This document shows positions 17,189-25,310 of a stretch of 35,315 bases of DNA, one piece after another. Positions within the stretch are counted from its first letter, which is position 1, and each line of letters begins with the position of its first letter. The notes beneath the pieces were generated by a model. That model had not been told where the DNA came from and did no database searches. It saw nothing but the letters and a program-made list of their open reading frames with translations. The translations under genes and the position numbers were made by a program. The stretch is from an uncultured Pelagibacteraceae bacterium (GTDB lineage Bacteria; Pseudomonadota; Alphaproteobacteria; Pelagibacterales; Pelagibacteraceae): positions 1-35,315 of the forward strand of contig CABYVK010000013.1 in the NCBI GenBank assembly GCA_902522385.1. Direction: 5' to 3'.

Positions 17189-18111
17189 AAAAATATATAA
17201 TTAACTTTCTGATAATTTTTTTATTTTCTAGCCCTTTACATGCAGACAAATTGCTTAAGAGTGGTTTTCTTAGTGGTGAGTGGGAATTAGATACTAAATT
17301 TGAGGTAAAAGATCCAAAAAATAAAATTCTAATAATATTTAATCATGGTCAAGATGATCATGATAAACCTTCAAAAAATTGTGTATGGAAAAATAATATT
17401 CGTAATTTTGCCTCTTTGACTGGTAAAAAAGTAAAGGATAAAGAAATTTTAGTATATAATTTTTGTACAGATCATTTAGGTGGTGATGATTGGAAAAGAC
17501 TTTGGAAAAAAAAATTTGATTTTCCGTATAAAGGAATTACCAAATTAGATAAAAGAGTTAATGCAAATTTAGACTTAATTAATAAATTTGTTGAACTTGG
17601 TGTACCAAATAACCAAATATTTATGGCAGGTCAATCTTGTGGAGGTTGGGCAACTATGATGTTGATTTCAAAATATCCTGGTAAAGTTGCTGGAGGAATT
17701 TCCACACACCATGCTTGTTACGGAAAATTATCAAAAAAATATAAAGTTAAAAAAGTCGGAATAGAAAAAGCTCTTGAAAATTTTAAAAAGAAAAGACCTG
17801 GACCAGCATTTTTAAGGGAAAATCAAATTAAAGATATTAGTAAAGCAAAAAATCTTCCTGTTTTAGTTTTTACTCATCCCAAAGATCCTTATGATGGATT
17901 GTTGTCTGATTGGGTAGAAAAAATACCTGAAGTAAAAAGAATAGTAATTAGTGAAGACTATAAAATAAATAATAAAACTTGTAGTAGAATTGGAATAAAC
18001 AATGGTGAAAGATGGAAAGAAGAAATTAAAAATGGACACTACATGGCTTTAGGTGATTGTTTTCAATATTATTATCCAACAATTTTGGATTTTATTGAAT
18101 CGAAAATTTAA
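17185..18111 (+). CDS. Exported alpha/beta-hydrolase-like protein of unknown substrate
   Basis: A 308-residue protein. Residues 1-20 are a signal peptide ending LHA-D, so the mature protein is probably periplasmic. The fold is suggested by ILIIFNHGQ (oxyanion strand), the nucleophile elbow AGQSCGGW with Ser151, an acid candidate in HPKDPYDG, and a late His in NGHYMALGDC. Several Cys residues could form disulfides. It overlaps mtnP by four bases and mtnA by one, so it is firmly inside the MTA operon although the other products are cytoplasmic. I do not know a defined role for such a protein in MTA recycling. Confidence 0.65.
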   Translation: MKKYIINFLIIFLFSSPLHADKLLKSGFLSGEWELDTKFEVKDPKNKILIIFNHGQDDHDKPSKNCVWKNNIRNFASLTGKKVKDKEILVYNFCTDHLGGDDWKRLWKKKFDFPYKGITKLDKRVNANLDLINKFVELGVPNNQIFMAGQSCGGWATMMLISKYPGKVAGGISTHHACYGKLSKKYKVKKVGIEKALENFKKKRPGPAFLRENQIKDISKAKNLPVLVFTHPKDPYDGLLSDWVEKIPEVKRIVISEDYKINNKTCSRIGINNGERWKEEIKNGHYMALGDCFQYYYPTILDFIESKI

Positions 18112-19181
18112 TGAAAATTGATGGAAAAGAATATCGAACTATTTGGTTTGAAAATAATGGTGTTAAAATTATTGATCAAACAAAACTTCCTCACCGATTT
18201 GTAATTAAAGAACTTAAAACTGTAAATGATGCTATAAATGCAATTAAAGTAATGGAGGTAAGAGGTGCACCTCTAATTGGTGGAACAGCTGCTTATGGTT
18301 TAGCTTTGGCGGTGCAAGAAAATAATGATCCAGAATTCATAAAAAAAAGTGCAAAAGAATTAATACAATCAAGACCTACTGCTATTAATTTAAAATGGGC
18401 TGTAGACCGAATGATAAAAAAATTAGCAGGAATTAACAGTGATCAAATATTAAGCATTGCCTTAAATGAAGCAAAAAAAATATGTGATGAAGATGAAAAG
18501 TTTTGTGAAAATATAGGCATTAATGGATTAAAAATAATTGAAGAAATTTATAATAAAAAGAAAGATACAATAAACGTATTAACACATTGCAATGCAGGTT
18601 GGTTGGCTACAATTAATTGGGGTACAGCCACATCACCAATTTATCATGCACACAAAAAAGGTATCCCTATACATGTATGGGTAGATGAAACAAGACCAAG
18701 AAACCAAGGTGCAAATTTAACTTCTTATGAATTAAATGAAGAAGAAATTCCAAATACTATCATTGCTGATAATACTGGTGGTATTTTAATGCAGAGAGGT
18801 GAGGTTGATATGTGTATTGTAGGAACTGATAGGACTTTATCTAATGGAGATGTTTGCAATAAAATTGGAACTTATCTTAAAGCTTTAGCTGCTTATGATA
18901 ACAACGTTCCTTTTTACGTTGCTCTTCCTAGCTCAACAATTGATTGGGATATTAAAGATTCAAAAGATATTCCAATTGAAGAGAGAAATTCAGAGGAATT
19001 ATCACATATCGAAGGTATTGATGAGAATAATCAAATTAAGAAAATTTTGATATATCCTAACAAAAGTAAAGCAATGAACTTAGCTTTTGATGTAACACCT
19101 GCAAAATATGTGACAGGATTAATTACTGAAAGAGGTATTATAGAACCTTCTGTTGATGGCTTGAAAAAATTATTTAAATGA
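18111..19181 (+). CDS. mtnA: 5-methylthioribose-1-phosphate isomerase
   Basis: A 356-residue aldose-ketose isomerase converting methylthioribose-1-phosphate to methylthioribulose-1-phosphate. It shows MEVRGAPLIGGTAAYG near 44-60. Cys160 is in LTHCNAGWLAT and Asp240 in VGTDRTLSNGD; both fall at the catalytic positions known for the Bacillus enzyme. The related eIF2B-type domain is complete. Start overlaps the hydrolase stop (TAATG) and the end overlaps the aldolase start (ATGA). No mtnK is needed, because MtnP already makes the phosphorylated sugar. Confidence 0.95.
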   Translation: MKIDGKEYRTIWFENNGVKIIDQTKLPHRFVIKELKTVNDAINAIKVMEVRGAPLIGGTAAYGLALAVQENNDPEFIKKSAKELIQSRPTAINLKWAVDRMIKKLAGINSDQILSIALNEAKKICDEDEKFCENIGINGLKIIEEIYNKKKDTINVLTHCNAGWLATINWGTATSPIYHAHKKGIPIHVWVDETRPRNQGANLTSYELNEEEIPNTIIADNTGGILMQRGEVDMCIVGTDRTLSNGDVCNKIGTYLKALAAYDNNVPFYVALPSSTIDWDIKDSKDIPIEERNSEELSHIEGIDENNQIKKILIYPNKSKAMNLAFDVTPAKYVTGLITERGIIEPSVDGLKKLFK

Positions 19182-19810
19182 AAAATTTAAGATCTGAAAT
19201 AATAAAATATTCAAAAAAGCTGAATTCAAAAAAATTATCAGCTTTAAGATCTGGTAATATTTCATCAAGGTACAAAGATGGTTTTTTAATTACTCCCACA
19301 GGAAAAAAATACTCAACATTAAAGAATAATGATATAGTTTTTGTTTCCCTAAATGGATACTTTGATAAAAAAAAAGGAATTCCTTCATCTGAATGGAGGT
19401 TTCACCAAGATATCTATAAAAATAAAAAAGATGCAAAAGCAATTGTTCATGCCCACTCAACGTGTGCTACAGCAGTTTCTACTCACAAGACAGGAATACC
19501 GCCTTTTCATTATATGGTCGCGATGGCCGGAGGTCATGATATCAAATGTGCAAAATACGCAACTTTTGGAACAAGAGAATTGTCAAAAAATATTTTAAAA
19601 GCATTAAAAGGTAGAAAAGCCTGTTTAATTGCAAATCACGGACAGATTGCATTTGAGGAAAATTTATCAAAAGCATTTGAACTTGCTGAAGAGGTTGAAA
19701 ATATATCGCTTCAGTATATAACGAGCCTTAAATTGGGTGAGCCTAAAATTCTTTCAATTAATGAAATGAAGAAAGTTTTATCCAAAGCAAAGAATTACAA
19801 AAGAGGATAG
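19178..19810 (+). CDS. Class II aldolase, methylthioribulose-1-phosphate aldolase candidate (DHAP shunt)
   Basis: A 210-residue zinc aldolase of the FucA/AraD group. Zinc ligands His91, His93 (HAHSTCATA) and His154 (ANHG) and catalytic Glu72 (SSEWRFH) match the FucA layout. The sequence resembles the Ald2-type enzymes of the MTA/5'-deoxyadenosine DHAP shunt, which cleave methylthioribulose-1-phosphate to dihydroxyacetone phosphate and methylthioacetaldehyde. The alternative is MtnB dehydratase. However, no mtnC, mtnD or mtnE is present, and the FucA-like Glu plus the FHYMVAMAGG block favour aldolase. It overlaps mtnA by four bases. Confidence 0.8.
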   Translation: MKNLRSEIIKYSKKLNSKKLSALRSGNISSRYKDGFLITPTGKKYSTLKNNDIVFVSLNGYFDKKKGIPSSEWRFHQDIYKNKKDAKAIVHAHSTCATAVSTHKTGIPPFHYMVAMAGGHDIKCAKYATFGTRELSKNILKALKGRKACLIANHGQIAFEENLSKAFELAEEVENISLQYITSLKLGEPKILSINEMKKVLSKAKNYKRG

Positions 19811-19813
19811 CTA

Positions 19814-20854
19814 ATGACTAAAGTTGGAGAACACATAACTCTAGACATTATTGGTACAACAAAAGAATACGATCCTGCAGTATTTGAAAAAGTAATTAAC
19901 GAAATTGCAAAAGCTGCACAAGTAACAATTCTCAACATATCTAAATACAAATTTGAACCTCAGGGCTTTACTATTCTTGCATTGTTAGCTGAAAGTCACA
20001 TTAGTTTTCATACATTTCCAGAAAAAGGAATTATAAGTTTCGATTTCTTTACATGTGGAAAAGTAAACCCATCAGTGGCGATAGATATTATAAAAAAAGA
20101 ATTTGAACACAAAAGAATAGTTAAAAAAGAATTTAATAGAGACACAAAATCTCTTTATCATGATATTTACAGTTCGCCAGGCTTACAAAAATCATACGTT
20201 GTTAATGATGTTTTAGAAGATTTTAAATCTAAAGTAGGTCAACACATAGAAATTTTAGATTTAGAGCAGTTTGGAAAGTCTTTATTTATAGATGGTGAAA
20301 TACAAGTAGCTTCAACTGATGAGCATTTATACAGCTCAACCTTTGTAGGGTCTGGTTTAAATTTAAATAAAGATAATGAAAGAGTGGCAATTATTGGTGG
20401 TGGAGACGGTGGAGTGGCAAGAGAATGTATTTCTAAAAATTTTAATTTTATAGATTGGTATGAACTGGATCCTGAAGTAGTCGAGGTTTGTAACAAACAT
20501 CTTGGAGATATTGGTAAAAAAGCTACAGAAAAAAATTCAGTAAAATGTGTATGGGGTGATGCATTTGAAAGTATTAGATCAGTAAGTGAAGATACTTATG
20601 ATCATATTTTTGTTGATCTTAATGATGATCAATTTTGTATAGATTTAGCAGCTAAAAATATGGATTCATTAGTGAGAATATTAAAACCAAAAGGAGTTAT
20701 CACTGCACAAGTGGGAAGCCAAGACAAAAAACCACAGCAGGTTGAAAATTGGCTAAACGTTTTTAATCAAAATTTTGGAAATGCGAAATTATCAAGAGTT
20801 TACATACCTAGTTTTGATTGCTCTTGGAATTTTTCTTCATCAATTAATCACTAA
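19814..20854 (+). CDS. speDE: Fused S-adenosylmethionine decarboxylase / aminopropyltransferase
   Basis: A 346-residue fusion. Residues 1 to about 115 are a SpeD-type proenzyme: LAESHISFHTFPE places the self-cleaving, pyruvoyl-forming Ser at 61, with His66 and Cys81 (FFTCGK) at the processing and catalytic positions. Residues about 120-346 are a spermidine-synthase-like domain with IDGEIQVAS, the SAM-type motif GGGDGGVARE and YDHIFVDLNDD. The synthase usually has a DSSDP-type block and a YxEML helix; here they read DLNDD and YSSTFV, so the Asp pair is kept but the surroundings differ. The product could be spermidine or another aminopropylated amine. Each turnover yields MTA, the substrate of MtnP upstream. 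Confidence 0.88.
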   Translation: MTKVGEHITLDIIGTTKEYDPAVFEKVINEIAKAAQVTILNISKYKFEPQGFTILALLAESHISFHTFPEKGIISFDFFTCGKVNPSVAIDIIKKEFEHKRIVKKEFNRDTKSLYHDIYSSPGLQKSYVVNDVLEDFKSKVGQHIEILDLEQFGKSLFIDGEIQVASTDEHLYSSTFVGSGLNLNKDNERVAIIGGGDGGVARECISKNFNFIDWYELDPEVVEVCNKHLGDIGKKATEKNSVKCVWGDAFESIRSVSEDTYDHIFVDLNDDQFCIDLAAKNMDSLVRILKPKGVITAQVGSQDKKPQQVENWLNVFNQNFGNAKLSRVYIPSFDCSWNFSSSINH

Positions 20855-20888
20855 TTTTTCTTTTTTCTTATTTAAATTTGTGAAATAA

Positions 20889-20909
20889 TTCTCCTTAATT
20901 AAAGGAGAA
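20889..20909 (+). promoter_or_regulatory. Hairpin that hides the ribosome-binding site of the binding-protein gene
   Basis: TTCTCCTT (20889-20896) and AAGGAGAA (20902-20909) form a perfect 8-bp stem with a 5-base loop. The right arm is the Shine-Dalgarno of the gene starting at 20914. Closed, it would block ribosome entry, so it could act as a simple thermosensor or as the expression platform of a small regulatory leader. The 34 bases before it hold no obvious aptamer. Confidence 0.6.
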
Positions 20910-20913
20910 AATA

Positions 20914-21741
20914 ATGAATATATTCAAAAAAACTATTTTAACAGTTGTTGCTTCATTGTTGATGGTTGTTAGTGTAAATGCTGATAATATCAAGATCGGA
21001 ACTGAAGGAGCGTACCCTCCTTGGAACTCAAAAGATGCAGCTGGAAATCTTATTGGTTTTGAAGTTGAGTTAGCAAATGAACTTTGTAAAATTATGAAAC
21101 ATAGTTGTACTATAGTCGAACAAGATTGGGATGGAATGATTCCTGCTTTAGTATCAAGAAAGTTTGATGCTATAATGGCTGGTATGTCTATTACTGATGA
21201 AAGAAAAAAAACTATTAATTTTTCACAAGGATATGCAGATGAAGTTGCTTCTTTAGCTGTTATGAAAGGATCTAAAAATGAGGGTTTAAAAACTTTATCA
21301 GCTATAAATTTAACTGATATTAGTGCAGATGAACAAGCTACATTGGATACTTTGACTAAAGCTTTCAAGGGCAAAACAATTGGAGTTCAAACTGCAACAA
21401 TTCACCAAAACTTTTTAGACTCTGGATTAATGGGTAAAGTTAAAGTGAGAACTTACAAAACACAAGATGAAGTAAACCTTGATTTAGCAGCTGGTAGAAT
21501 TGATGCTGCACTTGCTGCAGCTGTAGCCTTCACTGATTATGCTGAAAAATCCGGTAAAGCTGTAGTTCTGACTGGACCTACTTTTGCTGGGGGTGATTTT
21601 GGTAATGGTGTTGGTGTTGGAATTAGAAAAGGAGACTCAGAGCTTCTTAACGATTTTAACGCAGCGATAGATAAAGCAAGAGACGAAGGTATAATTAGTA
21701 GATTGGCAATCAAACACTTCGGTTTTGATGCTTCAATGTAA
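20914..21741 (+). CDS. ABC transporter substrate-binding protein, basic amino acid/opine type
   Basis: A 275-residue exported protein of the HisJ/LAO/OccT group. The signal peptide spans 1-23 (cleavage near VNA-D). The mature part has IKIGTEGAYPPWN, GFEVELANELCKIMKHSC with the Cys pair seen in this group, WDGMIPALVSRKFDAIMAGMSIT, and a long insert before GVQTATI, as in octopine/nopaline and arginine/ornithine binding proteins. A strong AAGGAG site supports the start. It precedes two permease genes. Likely ligands are arginine, ornithine or related cationic amino acids, possibly linked to the polyamine gene just upstream; this is inferred. Confidence 0.85.
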   Translation: MNIFKKTILTVVASLLMVVSVNADNIKIGTEGAYPPWNSKDAAGNLIGFEVELANELCKIMKHSCTIVEQDWDGMIPALVSRKFDAIMAGMSITDERKKTINFSQGYADEVASLAVMKGSKNEGLKTLSAINLTDISADEQATLDTLTKAFKGKTIGVQTATIHQNFLDSGLMGKVKVRTYKTQDEVNLDLAAGRIDAALAAAVAFTDYAEKSGKAVVLTGPTFAGGDFGNGVGVGIRKGDSELLNDFNAAIDKARDEGIISRLAIKHFGFDASM

Positions 21742-21769
21742 ATTACCTTTCACTTCAAATAATATTAAA

Positions 21770-21792
21770 TAGGTGGCTTAATCAGCCACCTA
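21770..21792 (+). promoter_or_regulatory. Hairpin between binding-protein and permease genes
   Basis: TAGGTGGCT (21770-21778) and AGCCACCTA (21784-21792) form a perfect 9-bp stem with a 5-base loop, ending four bases before the permease ATG. It lacks a U-tract, so it is not a classical terminator. It covers the place where a ribosome-binding site should be, and would stabilise the upstream message and lower permease translation. Confidence 0.7.
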
Positions 21793-21796
21793 TATT

Positions 21797-22489
21797 ATGG
21801 ACCTTTTATATTTTGGTGATAGCGGCTGGGGCGATGAGTTAGCGATTGCAACATTAATGACAATTGCTGTTTCAATTACAGCAATGCTCATTGGATTTAT
21901 TTTTGCAGCAATATTTACACCTTTAAAATTATCAAAAAGAAAATATTTAAATTTAATTTCTAACTCTTACACAACAGTAATTAGAGGTGTACCTGAGCTA
22001 TTAGTAATATATTTGTTTTTTTTTGGTGGAAGTGGAGCAATTATGTATGTTGCTTCAATTTTTGGTTATAATGACTATATAGAAATTAATGCATTTCTAA
22101 CAGGTTCATTTTCCATTGGAATAATATCAGGAGCTTATTCTACAGAAGTTTTTAGGGGCGCAATTCAGTCAATAGATAGAGGTCAATTTGAAGCTGCAAA
22201 AGTACTTGGTGTAAGTAAATTTACTCAATTTTATAAAATCATTTTACCTCAAATGTTAAGACTAGCCATCCCAAATTTGAGTAATGTTTGGCAAATTACA
22301 CTTAAAGACACATCTTTGATTTCTGTAACTGGATTAGTAGAAATTATGAGACAATCTTATATTGCAGCAGGATCCACAAGAGATCCTCTATTCTTTTATT
22401 CATGTGCAGCTGTTTTATATTTGATACTCACATATTTAAGTATGAAGTTAATTAATAAATTAGAAGTAAAATATAGCAGAGGTTATTAA
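21797..22489 (+). CDS. ABC transporter permease, HisQ/OccQ type
   Basis: A 230-residue inner-membrane permease of the polar amino acid family, with about five membrane segments. The first is around residues 13-38, and VIRGVPELLVIYLFFFGG starts the second conserved region. The EAA loop, FEAAKVLGVSKFTQFYKIILPQ, lies near 133-154 and contacts the ATPase. No Shine-Dalgarno is visible, because the start follows a hairpin directly. It ends in a TAATG overlap with the second permease, so the two subunits are coupled one to one. Confidence 0.9.
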   Translation: MDLLYFGDSGWGDELAIATLMTIAVSITAMLIGFIFAAIFTPLKLSKRKYLNLISNSYTTVIRGVPELLVIYLFFFGGSGAIMYVASIFGYNDYIEINAFLTGSFSIGIISGAYSTEVFRGAIQSIDRGQFEAAKVLGVSKFTQFYKIILPQMLRLAIPNLSNVWQITLKDTSLISVTGLVEIMRQSYIAAGSTRDPLFFYSCAAVLYLILTYLSMKLINKLEVKYSRGY

Positions 22490-23163
22490 TGGATTTAGAA
22501 TTAATGTTAGATAGTTTTCCTAAGCTTTTAAGTGCTACTTTAATTACCTTAAAACTTTTATCTGCATCTTTATTTTTTGGATTATTCATTGGTTTATTCT
22601 TTGCAATTTTGAGATTAAATAAAAATATTTTTATTAATAAATTTGCCTATGGGTACTCATATGTATTTAGAGGCACACCTTTGTTAGTTCAAATTTTTAT
22701 TATTTATTTTGGATTAGCTCAAATAGAATATCTAAGAACATCTTTTTTATGGATTATTTTGAAAGAACCTTATTGGTGTGCAATTATAGCTTTTACTTTT
22801 AATACTGGTGCTTATACATCAGAAATTTTAAGATCTGCATTTCAGACAATAAAACCAGGTGTTATTGAAGCTGGAAAAAGCTTAGGAATACCAAACAAAA
22901 TAATATTTTATAAAATTCAAATTCCAATTGCTATAAGACAATCCCTTCCTGCATATGGAAACGAAATAATACTTATGATGAAAGGGACTTCCTTAGCAAG
23001 CACAGTAACTTTAATGGATTTAACTGGTGTTGCTAAATATATAATTTCAACTACTTTTAAACCAATCGAAGTATTTATTGTTGCTGGTGGAATTTATTTG
23101 TTTATGACTTTTATCATTCATAATGTGATTAAATATTTAGAAAAAAAGTACAGCTTTCAATAA
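22489..23163 (+). CDS. ABC transporter permease, HisM/OccM type
   Basis: A 224-residue partner permease. FRGTPLLVQIFIIYFGL (about 62-78) and the EAA loop IEAGKSLGIPNKIIFYKIQIP (about 125-145) are typical of the second permease of histidine/opine importers. About five membrane segments are apparent. No ATP-binding gene follows within the window, although these operons normally carry one, so the ATPase must be encoded elsewhere or shared with another importer. The next gene, a dioxygenase, starts after five bases. Confidence 0.9.
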   Translation: MDLELMLDSFPKLLSATLITLKLLSASLFFGLFIGLFFAILRLNKNIFINKFAYGYSYVFRGTPLLVQIFIIYFGLAQIEYLRTSFLWIILKEPYWCAIIAFTFNTGAYTSEILRSAFQTIKPGVIEAGKSLGIPNKIIFYKIQIPIAIRQSLPAYGNEIILMMKGTSLASTVTLMDLTGVAKYIISTTFKPIEVFIVAGGIYLFMTFIIHNVIKYLEKKYSFQ

Positions 23164-23168
23164 TAAAA

Positions 23169-23957
23169 ATGTATTTATCAGAGAAACAAATTAACGATTA
23201 TAAACATGATGGTGTAATAATAATTAGGGATGTATTTAAAGACTGGATTGAGCCACTTAAAAAGGGATTTCAAAAAGTTTTAGACAATCCAAGTAAGCAC
23301 GGAAGAGAAAATGTAACTGATGAAAAGGGAAGGTTTTTTGAAGATTATTGCAATTGGGAAAGGATAGAGGAATTTAAGGATTGTTTGTATAATTCACCTG
23401 GAGCTCAAATAGTTGCAGAAGCAACTAATTCTAAATTTACCCAAATTTTTCATGAACATATTTTCATAAAGGATCCAGGTACTAGTAAAGAAACACCATG
23501 GCATCAAGATATGCCTTATTACTGCGTTGATGGTAACGATACTGGAAGTTTTTGGATTCCATTAGATGAGGTTGATCATAAAAATAATCTTAAATTAATT
23601 TTAGGTTCTCACAAATGGTCAAAGTTAATTAGACCTACAAAATGGTCAAATAACCAATCTTGGTATGATGATGATAGTGCTTTTATGGATTTACCACCAG
23701 CAAAAGAATTTGAAAAAAATATTTTAATTCCAGAACTAAGTTTAGGGGATGCTGTTTTATTTAATTTTAAAACTGTACATGGTTCAACAGGAAATAATTC
23801 TTCTAAATCACGAAGAGCATTTTCGATGCGATTTATAGGAGATGATGTAAAATATATTGATAGAGGTGGACCAACTTCACCTCCATTTGATGGGATTAAT
23901 TTAAAAACTGGAGATTTGATGAGAGATGATTGGTTTCCTAAAGTTTTTAGTAGCTAG
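23169..23957 (+). CDS. Phytanoyl-CoA dioxygenase family Fe(II)/2-oxoglutarate enzyme
   Basis: A 262-residue double-stranded beta-helix oxygenase. The iron ligands are visible as His112 and Asp114 (PWHQDMPYY) and His204 (VHGSTGN). An Arg-rich block after it (RRAFSMRF, Arg221 likely) would bind 2-oxoglutarate. Such enzymes hydroxylate small molecules, including amino acids and ectoine. It is probably cotranscribed with the amino-acid importer and may act on what is imported; the actual substrate is unknown. Its end overlaps the convergent DUF6165 gene by 11 bases. Confidence 0.82.
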   Translation: MYLSEKQINDYKHDGVIIIRDVFKDWIEPLKKGFQKVLDNPSKHGRENVTDEKGRFFEDYCNWERIEEFKDCLYNSPGAQIVAEATNSKFTQIFHEHIFIKDPGTSKETPWHQDMPYYCVDGNDTGSFWIPLDEVDHKNNLKLILGSHKWSKLIRPTKWSNNQSWYDDDSAFMDLPPAKEFEKNILIPELSLGDAVLFNFKTVHGSTGNNSSKSRRAFSMRFIGDDVKYIDRGGPTSPPFDGINLKTGDLMRDDWFPKVFSS

Positions 23958-24336
23958 TATATTCTTTAATTTCTTTAATGCTTGAACCAGTGTGATTATT
24001 CATTTCCAATTTAATTTTTGCTCGGTCATCATTTAAAAAATGAACATCTCTAGATAATTTTATAAATTTATCACCAAAGTCCTTATTTTTTTCACAATCT
24101 CTTTTGTCATCCTCTATGACCCAAAGTTTGGCATTAATTTCTTTTAAATCTTGAAATAATTTATTTAGTTTATCGTCAGATTTAACATTTTTTTCTAACT
24201 GATCTTTGAGAATCGAATGTTCATTCGATATAAATTTTAGTTTTTCAGGGTCTTTAATTTTTTCTTTTTTAATTTCTAAGATTGAAATTTTGTCTAAAAG
24301 CTCACCAACCGATACTTCTACTATAATTTTATTCAT
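23947..24336 (-). CDS. DUF6165 family protein
   Basis: A 129-residue, highly charged and mostly helical protein. It matches my recollection of DUF6165: opening VSVGELLDKISILEIK, then INAKLWVIEDDKRDCE and FIKLSRDVHFLNDDRAKIK. No signal peptide or membrane segment is present. Members are often found beside LPS glycosyltransferase genes, and here a GT9 enzyme is divergent at 32 bp. Function unknown. Confidence 0.7.
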   Translation of the reverse strand: MNKIIVEVSVGELLDKISILEIKKEKIKDPEKLKFISNEHSILKDQLEKNVKSDDKLNKLFQDLKEINAKLWVIEDDKRDCEKNKDFGDKFIKLSRDVHFLNDDRAKIKLEMNNHTGSSIKEIKEYTSY

Positions 24337-24368
24337 TAAATTTTATACTATGTTAAATTGTTAAAAAT

Positions 24369-25310
24369 ATGTCTAATATTTTAATCATTAAACATGGATC
24401 TTTGGGTGATATAGCTCAAGCCTGTGGTGCAATTCAAGATATTTCTGAGAATCATAAAGAAGATGAAATTTATTTATTAACAACCAAACCGTATTTTGAT
24501 TTATTTAAAAAAAATCCACATATTTCTCATGTTATTTTGGATAAGCGATTATCAAGACTAAACCTGATTTATTTATATTCATTAATGAAAAATATAAAAA
24601 AATATAATTTTTCTAAAGTTTACGATCTACAGAATTCAAGTAGAACAGCTTTTTATAAAAAAATTTTATTTCCAAAAGCAATAAAAGATACTTGGTCATC
24701 TACTGAAACAACATTACCTGATGGAACTACAAAAGAAGATTTTGATAAAGACTCTGTTCTATCTAGATTTGATTATCAATTAAAAAATTCAGGCATAAAT
24801 ACAAATCATACTTTGAAACCTGATTTTTCATGGAGCACAACAGACATATCTCAAATAAAAAATCACCATCAATTAAATAAATATATTCTCCTTTTTCCAT
24901 TTTGCTCGCCTCATTTAACTTCAAAGAAATGGCCTTATTATAATGAGTTAATTTCTATGATTAATGAAAAATCAGAAAACAAATTTAAAGTAATAATTGC
25001 ACCTGGACCAAGTGAAATTAAAGAAGCGTCAAATATTAATGCACTTTGTGTTTTAGATAATGGTAAAGCTTTAGATATTTCTCAGTTAGCAACATTAATT
25101 AAAGATAGTTCATTTGTTGTTGCAAATGATACTGGACCAGCACATATGACAGCTCATTTAGGTTCAAAAGGAATTGCTTTATTTGGATCCCACACAACTC
25201 CTTTTAAAGTAAGTATCGAAAGGGAAAATTTTAAAGCAATACAAGCTCCTGAATTATCTAAACTCTCAGCAGAAAAAGTTTTTGAAAGACTTTCTGAAAT
25301 TATTTCTTAA
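24369..25310 (+). CDS. Family 9 glycosyltransferase (heptosyltransferase-like)
   Basis: A 313-residue GT-B enzyme of the WaaC/WaaF/WaaQ family. The N-terminal ILIIKHGSLGDIAQACGAI block is diagnostic. The C-terminal domain has LLFPFCSPHLTSKKWPY and the nucleotide-sugar motif VVANDTGPAHMTAHLGSKGIALFG (about 260-283). It acts on the cytoplasmic face of the inner membrane in LPS core or related glycan assembly. Whether it really transfers heptose is unclear; no heptose-synthesis gene is in the window. It shares a 32-bp divergent spacer with the DUF6165 gene. Confidence 0.87.
   Translation: MSNILIIKHGSLGDIAQACGAIQDISENHKEDEIYLLTTKPYFDLFKKNPHISHVILDKRLSRLNLIYLYSLMKNIKKYNFSKVYDLQNSSRTAFYKKILFPKAIKDTWSSTETTLPDGTTKEDFDKDSVLSRFDYQLKNSGINTNHTLKPDFSWSTTDISQIKNHHQLNKYILLFPFCSPHLTSKKWPYYNELISMINEKSENKFKVIIAPGPSEIKEASNINALCVLDNGKALDISQLATLIKDSSFVVANDTGPAHMTAHLGSKGIALFGSHTTPFKVSIERENFKAIQAPELSKLSAEKVFERLSEIIS

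Noticed and set aside
19178..19810. MtnB dehydratase instead of aldolase
   Set aside because: The zinc-site and Glu72 layout follows FucA, and the later enzymes MtnC/MtnD needed after MtnB are missing from the cluster. Not fully excluded.
20895..21374. 159-codon minus-strand frame opposite the amino-acid binding-protein gene
   Set aside because: Shadow frame of a clear binding protein with signal peptide and strong ribosome site.
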